In this document: one piece after another, positions 46,111-58,049 of the stretch
How positions within the stretch are numbered: the first letter of the stretch is position 1
Layout: every line of letters starts with the position of its first letter
Source of the DNA: Limnanthes douglasii subsp. nivea
Lineage: Eukaryota > Streptophyta > Magnoliopsida > Brassicales > Limnanthaceae
NCBI GenBank assembly: GCA_036936605.1
Contig: JAUPFV010000001.1
Span: forward strand, 344,855,081 to 344,919,080
Direction: 5' to 3'
Length of the DNA stretch: 64,000 nucleotides
The notes under the pieces: generated by a model
The model's database searches: none
What the model was told of the DNA's origin: nothing
What the model saw: only the letters and a program-made list of their open reading frames with translations
Program-made: the position numbers and the translations under genes

Positions 46111-47781
46111 TAGAATTAGCCCAGAGTTTTGAGTTACCCGTTCAATCCTCTAGGCTACGAATGATGCTAAACTTGTCTAAAACAACCTATAGGTCATTAT
46201 GGTGGAAAGTTGAGATGAAAATAAGATTGTTCTAGAGAATGAGACAATTCGCTACTTCATTGAAATCGTAAATCATAGAAAAGTAAAAAATTGAGGTTCG
46301 AAGATATCTAAGTGATACTGCAATCTAAGGCTTGTGCAGTGGTTTTTTTTTATTATTTCAAATTTTAAAAGCTCTACGATTTTAGGCTAACCACAACCTA
46401 TCTAATGGGTGGACATCATGACTAGTATTAAATTTATAGTAAGGAAGCATAGAACGCATACTACTATCAACTTTGGTTTCACGAACTTTGGTTTCAATCA
46501 AGTAAATTAAAGTGATATGACTAGTAGAGACAAACTCGACGACGTCTTTCTAATGCATAGGTCAAAGACTGTGAAATATTAATAATATTAGTTATTTTTA
46601 AAAGATTACATATATATTATTTATATATCATAATCTAGGTTTTATAACTAAAAATAAGAAAAATATTAAAAAAAAAATAAACTAAAAGGAGAAAAAATGA
46701 TTTCACACATGTTTTAAGATAATTAGAATCAATCATTGTTAAAGCGGTTGAATTGAATTTCACGTTTTGTCATCATGTATAAAAATCTTCATTTACAACT
46801 TAACCATTGAGAAGCATATCTCACAAACAAGCTAAATGATACATCCAACACATACGGTTACATACGGTTACGTCATGTCATTTAGAAAGATTCCATCGCC
46901 ATGGGGCTTAATCCGAATATTCTGACAAAATCTAATTCTATAATCACAAAAAACAAAACCCTTAAAATTTTATCCTAAAAAGTAATATTCACTTTTAAAT
47001 TCATAAAACCGAAGAATTTATATGACCAAAAACATAGACCGAAAAATATCGAACACATAAATGCAATTCAACACGAATCTAAACTAGTTAAAAATAAGAT
47101 AATTTTTTTTTAAAAAGTGAGTTTTGAAAAGCTATCATTTTTCACCATAACACAATTTATCAAAAACTAAAATGTTAAGTTTTTGAAACATTTTTCAATA
47201 AAACCGTAAAAATTAATAATTTTTTTAAAATACGTATTTAAAAAAAATTATCCTCAGCTTATGACTAAAAATGGAAAATATGATAAAAAGAACTATGGAA
47301 TTCACATCGTCCTGTTACGTTATCACGGTCACGGGAACGTCAAAACACAACGTGACTAATCACGGTGGGTTTTTATCCTGTTTCATCAGGATTATGATAG
47401 CATCATTCACATCCCGTGAAGATAATGGTAAAATTGTGGTAATATGAAAAACTTGATATATTTTTTATTTATCCAAAACTCATAATAGTTTTTATTTTAT
47501 ATTCTTTATAATATGATAGATTTTTAAGAGCCTATAAAAAGTACAAGTATGGTTATTGTTCGATAAACAAATTGTTATAGATTTTAGAGTTTAATTTTTG
47601 GTTTGTGTATTATAATTTAAAAGTAATATAAGGTTACTATAGTTTGATTTTAAGGTTTGTACATTATAATTTAAAAGAAGTATAAAGCCATTATAGTTTA
47701 ATTATTGTAGTTTGATTATTATGTTTTGTTTATAAGTGCTACATGAATTGTTATATTTTAATCATTATTATTGATAAAATA
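46111..47781. other. AT-rich stretch without recognisable genes
   Basis: An 11-bp direct repeat (acatacggtta twice, about 46850-46871) and a roughly 65-bp near-repeat at about 47575-47700 (words gtttgt(g/a)(t/c)attataatttaaaag) are visible. Confidence 0.5.
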
Positions 47782-48017
47782 ATTGTTATAGTTTTTTTTG
47801 GAGGGAACCCGCAGCCGCTACTCAACAAGTGCACACAGGGTGAACCATCAGTCTGACGCAGTAGCCTGCAAACCAACGCCAGAAGGTTAACCACATAAGG
47901 TGACAGATTCAGCCAAAAAAACGTTTGTAGAGGGACTCGAACTTATGACATTTGGTCACAAACATGCCATACTCCTCCAAATCGGCTACCTCCTCGGGAG
48001 CATGATTATTATAGTTT
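47782..48017. repeat. Target-site duplication of SINE copy 2
   Basis: attgttatagttt (47782-47794) and attattatagttt (48005-48017), 12 of 13 identical, abut the element. Confidence 0.8.
47795..48004 (-). mobile_element. tRNA-derived SINE, copy 2
   Basis: Same family as 20093-20313, and likewise on the minus strand. Box A and box B are the complements of about 47977-47989 and 47932-47944. The body shares gcagccgctactcaa, cagtctgacgc and gcctgcaaaccaacg with copy 1. Poly(A) appears as a T-run at its left end. About 210 bp. Confidence 0.88.
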
Positions 48018-49829
48018 GATTATAGTATAACTTGTTATAGTTTGTTTATTTTATATGTATCAAGACATTGTGTTGCTTTATTGATGGCGCCATTAAAAGA
48101 ATGTAAATAAAAATATAAAACAACTAGTGAATGAAATAGATCAAACAATACCACCACGCAAACTTGAGTAAATCCAATATGAAATCTGCTCGAAAATTAT
48201 AGAAGAAGAAGTTGGTTTGAAAGATTATAGAACTTGGGTTTGAGAGATTATAGTAATTTTTTTAAAGCTTTTGGAACAAAAAAAATAGTTTGACAACCAT
48301 TAGTTACTTTTTAAATTAACACCAAACAAAAATAAGATAAATCAAACAGGTTCCCGTTTAGTTTAATTTTTCAAAGCAAATAGTGGATGGACTAAATGAA
48401 AGTGTATTTACTCCAACAACTATTTTTAATGATAAATAGAACAAAATCCCAAACAAGTGAGTTTTTGCCTACCAGACTTCGGTTTGATGCCAACGAACGA
48501 ACGTTTGTTTTTTGAAAAAATAGACCTTTTTCTAAAACGGCTAGACAAACTACTAAATATATTTATTACGTAATTTTTTTTATTTAAAATAATATTACAT
48601 ATATATAGTTATTTAAAGTAAATTTTTATTATAATTTTTCTTCTTCATTGATACGAATAATAACTCAAATTTTATCACTCTCGTTTTTTATTTGTGTTTT
48701 GTTTAAATATTTATTTGAAAATACTCCTATTGCTATTATATGTGTAGTTTAAATATAAAATGTAAAATTACGCCTTTAAGAAAATATATATAAATTTTTA
48801 ATAAACTTTGACAATTTTTATAAATAATACATAGTAATAAATACACAATCATCCGTACATTTCAAGTGACGCATGAGAAAGAAGCAATGTTATTATATTT
48901 GGATAACTGAACCCTTTTAAAAATTCAGTTGGAATTTTTTTAATTCGTAGTAAAAAATTAAATGATAGAATGAATAGTCGAAAGTTTACCCTTTTCTTCA
49001 TTTTAATTAAATGATAGAATGAGTAGTTAAAATTTTATTATTATTGTGATCAAATCGGTATTTTTTCAAATTTCCAAAACTTTTCAATTTCACCGATTCT
49101 CTTGAGTTATTAAGTGACATATTTTTTAGTTTTTAACTGATTTTTTTATAAATTTTAAAAGTTTTTTTTTAAAAAATTATCAATTGATTTTTTTTTTTGA
49201 ATTTTTAACTGAATGTCATACTATTCAAGTGTAAATTTTATATTTTTCAAAATCCTATTCTATTTCTGAGATCATCATATAATTTTTTTTTCATATCATC
49301 ATTTTATTTGATATCTTCAAAGGTTAAACAAATGATCCAAATAAAAAAATACAATAACGAGGACAAATACTTTTATTTTACTATTAAATAGTTTTATTTT
49401 ATATTTTTGTTAATTAATTAACTTTTTATGGTTGTACAAATAATATTGGTAGATAATTTTAATAAATTTTTAAAGTTTAGTTTCACCTTCTAAAGGTATA
49501 TAAAATGTATGCCAACTTTAAACACCTCCTAAAAAATACAAGTATAACAAAACAACATTTAAATATTTCTTTTATAATTAATATTTTAGTTTTTTCTATT
49601 TTAACTAATTTTATTTTTAAAAATTAATTTTTAAAATATATATTATAATATTTTATAAATTGTTTAAAATATCTAATAAAATAAATATCATATAAGTATT
49701 TTAAATAGGGAGACTTACCAATAAATACCTATCTAACAAACATATTACGGATAAAGATCCAAAAAAATTACTTCTATGTAACCAATTTCTCTTTATTTAT
49801 TTGTTTTTTTTATTTTAATTTTTAAAGGT
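48018..49829. other. Very AT-rich stretch without recognisable genes
   Basis: A near-repeat (attaaatgatagaatga(a/g)tag, about 48957 and 49012) is the only structure noticed. Confidence 0.5.
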
Positions 49830-50350
49830 CCTTATCTTTGAAATCGTAACTTGGAAAAAGAGTCTAAAAATGCCATTGGTTTTGTTTTTTAAGACGAACA
49901 AAACTAGTACCATTCATGATATGTTTTGATTTTTTTTTTTAAAAAAAATTATATTTTACACACATTTCTCAGTTATATGGTTTCGCATCTATCAAAATAA
50001 AGAAGGTTTCGCATCTATCAAAACAAAGAGGTTTCTCATCTAGCAGAATAAAGAAGGTTTCGCATCTATCAAAATAAAAAAGGTTTCGCATCTATCAAAA
50101 TAAAGAAGGTTTCGTATCTATCAAAATAAAGAAGGTTTTGCATGTAGCACAACAAAACAGGTTTCGCATCTATCATAACGAAGAAGGTTTCGCATCTTCT
50201 TCGCGAAACCCTAAATTTTTTCAAACTTTAAAAGTCTGTATCTTTTAAACCGTAACTCGAAAAAAAAATCCGAAAATACCGTTAGTTTTGTTTTTTTAAG
50301 ACGAACAAACTAGTACCACTCATGATATGTTATGAATTAAAAATAATAAT
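49830..50350. repeat. Direct duplication (~120 bp) flanking a 26-bp array
   Basis: A block with (t/a)ttaaa..gtaact(t/c)g, then ggttttgtttttt, agacgaacaaa, ctagtacca and catgatatgtt occurs at about 49830-49935 and again at about 50230-50335. The 26-bp array lies between them. Confidence 0.8.
49979..50211. repeat. 26-bp tandem array, nine units
   Basis: Units begin ggtttcgcatctatc and continue aaaataaagaa. Starts at 49979, 50005, 50030, 50056, 50082, 50108, 50134, 50160 and 50186. Eight are 25-26 bp with few changes. The last is followed at once by its inverse, so that ggtttcgc (50186-50193) and gcgaaacc form a hairpin. Scattered related words (tttgcatctatca, gtttcgcatctcc) continue to about 50527. 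Confidence 0.92.
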
Positions 50351-50897
50351 TTTGTTTAGAACAAATAACATTTTGCATCTATCAAGAACGTGTTTTTTTG
50401 CATCTACCATTCTAGAAAGATTACACGTTTCGCAACTATCAGTAGGTACAGATCCAAACGTTTCACATCTATCATAAAATATGTTTTGCATCTACAAGTG
50501 AAAAAATGTACACGTTTCGCATCTCCTTCACTGAAAAACCAGAACCTGTTACGCGTCTGAAATCCTAAAAACACAAAATAAAACACTAAAATCAACGAAA
50601 CACTAATACAATGCTACAAATAAACTACTTTACCACAATTCGAACTCAAAACTAACAAAAAATTCGGCTCAAAACACTATGAAAACAGATCTTACAAAAC
50701 AGAGATTTCGAGCTCAAATTCGAGTTTCAAACACACAAAACATTGAGTATCTTCGCATAATCAAGTAAAAACACAAACCAAAATCATATGAAAACAAAAG
50801 AAAAACAAAAAATCGAGTAAAAAAATGAAAGAATCGCCTAATACAAAGTTGTTTTATTCACGAAGAGAGAGAAAAAAAATTGGGGAAAAATGTGATG
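50351..50897. other. AT-rich flank of LINE copy 3
   Basis: Diverged derivatives of the 26-bp unit to about 50527, then A-rich sequence. The minus ORF at 50404-50595 is a by-product of the repeats. Confidence 0.5.
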
Positions 50898-51177
50898 AAT
50901 AAGTTTAAAAGCCTTTTATGAATACGGACTAAAGCAGGATGACTAGGATTTGAAGATGGAAAAGCTCCAAGATCTGTTTCCGTCCATCGTGAACTTTCCG
51001 TTCGCCTGAGTCATTCTTGACTCCTTTATTCCTTTCTTCTCTTCTTCTTCTCGTATATGTGCCTGGATCTCTTTGTTCTTCAGAGTTTTCGGGTTTGTTT
51101 AGTCTCTATTTTTCCGGAAACAGAGCCTCCCTTGGCTGCTTCTTCTCTTATCGGAAACAGAGTCTCTAATGGTATCA

Positions 51178-52464
51178 TGTCTCTGAATCTCCAAAGCAAC
51201 GGAGAATTTCATGTTCTTCATTCAGATATTAACAAAGCCAATTCCTTTGTCAAGAAATCTTACTCGGAAATACTGTCTTCTGGTAATGTTCGTAAGTTCC
51301 CTAAGCCAGATTTCATTAAGTTGCACAATGATCACAAAATTGTTCAGTTCTCGAACGAAACCAAAGAAGCCTTGCTGTCACAATAAAAAACGACCCTCAT
51401 TGGCAAATTTAGTCTTGGCCTTCCTAAGCGAGTTGCTTTCAAGTCTTTCATGGATTCTTTCAAGTTCGCAGGGCAATTTTCGTATGCTACATTGGATTCC
51501 AGGCAAATTCTAATCGAGTTTAGTTTGGAGGAAGATCTTAGAAAGCTGTGGTCTAAACCTATTTGGAATGTGAAAAGGAAAAGTAATGAGGATAATAAAA
51601 TGATCACCGGATTTTAGCAAGTACAGAGAGTGCCCTAATGCCTTGATTTGGGTTAGGTTTGAAAATATGCCTGAGTTCCTCTATAATGAGTTTATAGTCA
51701 GTGATATTGTTGCTTTCTTAGGCAAAGTTTACCAAACATTTGTTCCTGCGAATAATAGAGTTAAAGCTAATGCCTCTTATGCCCAGGTCGAAATTGATGT
51801 ATCCACAAGGCTTAAAAAGAAGATTTGGGTTGGCTTCGGTGAGAACGAGGGCTGCTGGATTGGCGTTAGTTATAGAAATGTTCTAGATTATTGCTTTAAC
51901 TGCTTTCATTTGGGACACAAGGATGATGAATGTAAGAAGAATGAAGTTAAAAGGGAATCTAAACATGTTCATCAAAGCTCTGATATTATTGCCAAAGATG
52001 TAACTCAATCTGTTTCTTTACAAGATAATGTTACATTGGATCAAGTTCCTAAATCTACAAAAGTCCAAACTTTCACTCAAGTCTACAAAAGAAAGCTAAA
52101 ATCTATTATAACAGCCAAGGACATGCCTTTTGTTTCTTGTCCCTCAACAAGTCTTGCAAGTCCTGTTAAAGAGAATATTGTCTCCAATAACGATCCTGAT
52201 CTCATTAGTGCTCTTCAGAATATTGAAGAGGATACTAACTCCTTAAGTCAGAATAATCAGCAGGCTTCTCCTCGTGGTGACAATATTGGTAGCTATAATC
52301 CTTCTCCAAGGGCAAGATCCAACGATCCTGATCCTGATTTCGACACTGTCATCTCTAGCAAGATCAAGTCTGCAAATAAGAACAGCAATTCAAAAAGGTT
52401 ATCTATCAACTCTTTGAGAAAAAAAGAAAAGCTTCATAATCGACCTGTATCTGATAATGTTTAA
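51178..52464 (+). pseudogene. LINE copy 3 ORF1 (DUF4283 and CCHC)
   Basis: Nucleic-acid-binding protein of the element. The chosen start MSLNLQSNGEF at 51178 follows the leader; an earlier in-frame ATG exists at 51057. The first segment (to 51386) ends in TAA. The same frame then continues with TTLIGKFSLGLPKR and FMDSFKFAG to about 51615, and a frame change leads into 51643-52464. That last segment holds WVRFENMPEFLY, NASYAQVEIDVS, GFGENEGCWIGV and the knuckle CFNCFHLGHKDDEC (about 51889-51933, CX2CX4HX4C intact). The tail is a long hydrophilic region. The stop overlaps the ORF2 start by eight bases. Confidence 0.85.
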
Positions 52465-55400
52465 GTCCATTAGTTGGAATGCTCGTGGAATTCATAATAA
52501 CCCTACTCTTGCTAGGCTAAAATTTATTATAAAGAATGAAAATGTTAAGGTGATTGCAATTCAAGAACCTATGGCTAGATATGACAAAATTGAGTTGATT
52601 GCTAGGAGGATTGGCTTTGCTAACTTTATGGCTAATATATCTAATAAAGTTTTGATTTTTTGGCCTAATGATATTAGTGTTTCTGTTATTTTTAACCATG
52701 ATCAATTTTTGCATTTAGAAATCAATTATGTTACTTTCACTTGTTTCTTCACTTGTGTTTATGCTAAGAATCAGAGAGTGCAACACAAGTTGCTTTGGAG
52801 TCAGTTATGTAATCTAACCTGTGATGAGAAGCTCTGGATTATTGCTGGCCACTTCAACACAATAACTTGTCCTGAAGATCAATTGGGCCCTTCTTCTTTT
52901 GATGATGGTAGTGCTGAGGACTTCAATAATTTTATCAGACTGTGCAACCTTGAAGAGCCTGGTTATAGTGGCTCTAGATATACTTGGAGCAACAATAGAA
53001 TTTGGAAAAGATTAGACAGGGTGTTAGTCAATCAGAAATCAATTGCTATATGTCACACTCAGGTTTTCCACATGGTCAGAACATGTTCTGACCATGCCCC
53101 TCTTTGAATTTCTATTTCTAATAGTCATAACAGAATTTACAATAAAGGTTGCTTTAAGTTTATAAATGCCTGGTCTAATCATCCTGATTTTCTTAGCTCT
53201 GTTAAACAGAACTGGGATAAGCATTGCAATGGGGATGCTAATGTTATTTTCTGGTATAAGCTTAAGAGACTCAGGATATGTCTTAAAGCTTGGAATTTCA
53301 CTACTTTTGGTAACATTTTTAGTAAAGCTAAAGATGCTACCATTGAGGTCAATAACTGTGAAACAATTCATCAGCAGGTTAATAACTCTATATCTAAGGC
53401 TAATCATTCTAAGGCCAATAGTATTCTTATTCTTTCTCTCAAGGATGAAGAGTGCTATTGGAGGCAAAGGTGTTACAATTCCTGGCTAAATGACAGTGAT
53501 GGTAACTCTAAGCTGTATCATAACTATGTCAATAAAAAGAGGAAAAAGAATTATATTCATGGTATCAAGGATAATGGAAATTGGCTCACTGATCAAAATG
53601 ATATTGCTAGTTCTGTTGTTTCTTTTTTCAAGGATATTCTTTCTAACTGCTCTAATGATAGCTAGTCTAGTATCCCTAATGATTTTATTCTTAACAATAT
53701 CCCTAAGATTGTTTCTGACAGGGATAATGAGGATATTCTTAGGCAAACTAAAAGAGATGAAGTCTGGAATATTGTGAAGGCCATGAAGAATGATAGCGCT
53801 CCCGAGATTGACGGATTCAATTGTTATTTTCTAAAAGTTTGTTGGGAGATTATTAATATTGATCTGTGCAATGCTCTTAAATCCTATCTTAAGGGTGATT
53901 GCATTCCCAGTGGGGTGTTTGCCACTGGGATCTGTTTAATCCCTAAAGGTCCTAATCCTATTTCTTGGAGTAATTACAGGCCCATTAGTCTGTGTACTAT
54001 TTTTAACAGAATAGTTTCTGGCCTTGTGAATAATAGAATATCTTGTATACTTCCTAACTTAATTTCTAGAGGTCAATGTGCCTTTGTTAAGAATAGGGCC
54101 ATGCATGACAATATTCTTATCATTAAGGAAATGTTACATAATATTAAGAGAATGCCTTCTAAGGCAATATCATCTTGCAGATTGACATGACAAAAGCATT
54201 CGACAGAATGTCTCACACTTTTGTCATGAATACTCTGAGATGTTTTGGTTTCTCTGAAGACATTGTGGCTCTCATTCATAGATTGGTCTCTAAGGTCATG
54301 ATCTATGTTTTGATCAATGGGGTTAGTGCTGGTTACTTTCCCCAAAAGTGTGGGTTAAGACAAGGAGACCCTTTGTCTCCTGTTCATTCTGGCTGAGGAA
54401 GCCCTCCTCAGGGGCCTTTCTAATCTTTATACCTCAAATAATAACATGAGATATTATTTGAAATCTGGATTTGTCTTACCTTGTTTAGCTTTTGCTGACG
54501 ATATTGTTATTTTTTCAAATAGCTCTCCTTCTTCTATCAGCTGCCTGGGTCACCTGTTTGACAAATATCAGAATGAGTCTGGTCAGTTAATAAACAAAGC
54601 AAAGACTAAGCTTATTATCTCTTTGAGCTGCTCATATGCCACTACTACAAGAATCAAGACTGCCACTGGCTTCAATATAGAGCATGCCCCTTTCACATAC
54701 CTGGACGTTACTATTTTTGCAAACAATATAGGAAAGAATTATCTTCCTCTCCTAACTAAAATTTACAATAAGATTCATGATTGGGATTTGAAGAATCTGT
54801 CTTTTGGGGGTCGGTTGTCTCTAATTAAGAGTGTTCTTTATCCTATCATTTATTTTTGGATGCAGAACAACCTGATCCCCAAAAATATTATTAATAAGCT
54901 GGAACTCTGTTTCAATAAGTTCCTTTAGAGAGCTAAATTTTATGAGCCTTCTATTCATTGGTCTGCTTGGAGCAGCCTTTGTAAGCCTTATGATGAGGGT
55001 GGGCTGAACATCAAGCAATTGCTTGACATTCAACTCACCTTTTATTTTAAAATGTGGTTTCTCTTTAGAATATGAGAATCGCTTTGGTCTGACCTCATGC
55101 TTAGAAACTAATGTGTCAATACTCATCCTACAAGCTCTAAATGTAAGGTGACTGATTCTATTATTTGGAAAAGTTTGTTCTCTGTGAAGGATCATGCTGA
55201 TCAATATGTTAGTTGGAGTCTAGGCAAAGGTGAAATCGATTTTTGGAGAGACTCTTGGCATGAGATGGGTCCTATTGCTAATGATTCTAACTCTAATAGC
55301 GGGTTTTTGCCTGCTATGGTGAATTCTTTTTGGAAAATTAACACCTGGGATATAGACACTCTGTCTTCTTTTCTTTCTCAAGACAGAATTGCTCGAATTT

Positions 55401-56529
55401 CTTGTGTTAACATAAATCAGAGTAAGGATGATAAAATTGTATGGAGATTTTCTAAAAACAATGATTTTCACACTAAAACTACTTGGGATAACATTAGATT
55501 TAAAAACACAAAACGTTCAATTTTCAAGAAAATTTGGCATAACTTCATCCCTTCTAAGTTTTCATTTCTAACATAGAAATTATCAAATAATTTTGCCCCT
55601 ATTGATCAAATTCTCTCCAAAAGACACCTTGTTCTAGTCTCGAAATGTCAGCTTTGCTTCAATTGTGAAGATAAAAACCACTTGTTTGTAAATTGTAGGT
55701 TTGCTTGGTCTCTGTGGAATTATTTTGGTCTTATGTTTAGAGACGGTATATGTCTTTGAGTCACATGCTTTACTGCTGGTTTTGGTCTTCTTGCAATAAT
55801 TTCCATATAACTCACATTGTCCCTCAGATTATCTGTTGGACAGTGTGGCTAAATAGAAATCACTGCAAGTTTAAAAATTCTGTTGATTCTTTTTCGAGTG
55901 CTGTTTATCGTATTAATAAAGTCATCTTAGTTATAGACTCTAAGAATTCTCTAAAGCCTAAGCACTGGTCTGGTGTGGTAGATGCAGGTGCTTCTATTGG
56001 GTTCCTATCTATTAATAGAGTCAAAACAAAGTACCTTGCTTGGCGTGCTCCTGTTGCTGCAAGACTCAAGCTCAATGTTGATGGGGCCATCAGCTTCGCT
56101 GGCGAGGCTTCTGGTGGTTTGCTCGTCAGAAATGAGTTGGGTAACATCGTTGCTGGTGCTGGTTTCTTATTTGGGAAGCTAAACCCCCTTCAGGCAGAGA
56201 CGAAAGCTCTCCTGGAGGCTTTGATTCTTTGTAAAAGGAGGGGTTGACATGCTGTTGATATAGAGTCAGATTGTTTGACTCTTATCAACAACATGGCCAC
56301 TGGTGCTTCTACTGATAATCCGATGGTAGCTATTTGCAGACGACTGATCCACCCAGTAATGTGTCTTCGTCATATCTCTCGTACTCAGAATGTAGCTGCT
56401 GACTGGATCTCCAAATGGATTCTTCTCGATCGTTCGAATCGATCTTTCACCAACATCGATGCCCCTAATCATCTGTTAGCTATAGTCACTCTGGAAAGTC
56501 TTGGGGTTGGCTATATAGATCCGGGTTAA
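52457..56529 (+). pseudogene. LINE copy 3 ORF2 (EN-RT-zf-RVT-RNase H)
   Basis: Endonuclease 52457-53104: SISWNARGI, AIQEPMARYD, AGHFNTI (for G-D-F-N), RLDRVLV, CSDHAPL. In-frame TGA at 53105 and TAG near 53663. RT from about 53774 (SAPEIDGFN, ICLIPKG, YRPISLC), a shift near 54180 to DMTKAFDRMSHTFV and CGLRQGDPLSP, then back to AFADDIVIFSNS (about 54490). Thumb to about 55060 (EGGLNIKQL). zf-RVT about 55490-55720 (CQLCFNCEDKNHLFVNC). RNase H from about 56060 (RLKLNVDGA, AETKALLEAL, DIESDCLTLI) to VTLESLGVGYIDPG, stop at 56527-56529. All catalytic motifs are recognisable except the changed endonuclease D, but at least five stops or shifts inactivate it. Confidence 0.88.
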
Positions 56530-57165
56530 GTTTTTAGCTTTGTCTATGGGTTTAGAAGGTGCTTGTAGAGTTGGTTTTCAGTCGATTCTGATTCTAGGGT
56601 TTTCGATTTGTGGAGTCTGTGAAATTTGGGGTGTGTGTTGATCTTGTTGAAGCTGATACTGGGATTGTTGTGCTCTGGTTTTCGGGTGGAGTTTCAGATG
56701 GATGCTTTGTTGTTAAAGGTTGAAGCTGTGTCGATTTAGTTTGGTTTGAAGGCTCGGTGGGGGCTGTTGGTTCTTGTTTTGGGTTTTCGATTTGTGGATT
56801 TGCGAAGTTGAAGATTGTTCTGAATCGGCTGATTCCTTGGTGCACATCACCCAGTTCTTAACCGATCTCTACAAGTCTGTAGAGAAAGGGTCCTGAAAGT
56901 GAGCGTCGACCTTGAACCTGGCGATTTTGTTGAAGGTCTGTGAGTTTGGGTGTGGCTATGGCGAAGCATTGAAGACGAAGAAGAGTGAAGCTGTGAAGAG
57001 GAAGAGGGTAGCTGTGAAGATGGAGAAGATTCTCTCCGAATTAGGGTTCCCTAATTTGGGAAAGTCTATTAAATTTGTCTATCTAATCTTCTTAGGCTAT
57101 GTTTAGTCTTTGTTTCAATATTAGTCCTTAAAGTTTGTAAAAAAATAAGTTTAAAAGCCTTTTAT

Positions 57166-58049
57166 ATTATAGAGTAGGGGTATTTAGGGTATTAGTGAGT
57201 CTTTAATAATAAATATTTCACAAAAACAGATTTTTTTGGAGATATATGAAAATATGGATCTTAATGGGATAATACTTTGGATATTGGGTCCTAAACGGTA
57301 CTTAACCCTTTTAAATATTCTATTAATTATATAAATATATTAATTTTTTTCATTAACAAAGTTTAAACAAATTAATTTCTTAAAAATATATTAAAAATAC
57401 TGATAAAATATTAAACAGAACCGAGTCCATCAATCATAACGAAATTTCAATCACGGCCGAATTCAATTACACCAAAATTCAATTCAATAAAAAAGAATTA
57501 CGAAAAAATATTTTAAACGGAACAAGATTAGATTTTAAATGCGAGCGTCCCATGCCATGACACGTATGACTGTATTTTTAATCTCCCTTTTTGGAATCGT
57601 TTATAGTTTTGCATATTTAGAAACTGGTAATAATTTTGGGATTGTTTATAATTTTGCCTTGATAGCTCACCCGACTTTAAACCATTTGTTTATAAGGACC
57701 ACAGGTCAACTGATTTAAACATCCCACCAATAACTTCAAAAGATGGTCTAATTGATATACTCCTACTTGACATGAAAGTTAATTATTTAAATAATACAGG
57801 AGTACGTTATAATAATAAAACTTCTAAATTATTCACAGATTAATTTTTTTTTTCATAACCTATAATAAATATTTTTTTAACCATAAGTTTCTATTCATCC
57901 AAAGTGATCAAATAAATATTTTAGTACGAGAAGGTGGATCTCATTTGAAATGAGATTTTAATTACGTTCATTCGTCGACTTCCGTTCCATTGTCTGTTGT
58001 AACATTATTTATAAATTTATTTTTAAGATTCTAACAATTAGGATCAAAG
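57166..58049. other. AT-rich stretch without recognisable genes
   Basis: Nothing recognised between the LINE copy 3 duplication and the family 2 LINE. Confidence 0.5.

Larger units (their letters stand above)
50920..57143 (+). mobile_element. LINE copy 3, full length (L1-type with RNase H)
   Basis: A 6.2-kb insertion bounded by a perfect 22-bp target-site duplication, with a 5' leader (50920-51177), ORF1, ORF2, a 3' region of about 600 bp and a short A-rich end (gtttgtaaaaa). Both ends are thus defined by the sequence. The perfect duplication suggests a fairly recent insertion, yet both ORFs are broken. Confidence 0.92.
50898..57165. repeat. 22-bp target-site duplication of LINE copy 3
   Basis: Positions 50898-50919 and 57144-57165 are identical over 22 bases (begin aataagttt, end ccttttat) and bracket the element. 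Confidence 0.92.

Noticed and set aside
49979..50211. CRISPR-like regular repeat
   Set aside because: Units are contiguous 26-bp tandem copies without unique spacers, in a plant genome.
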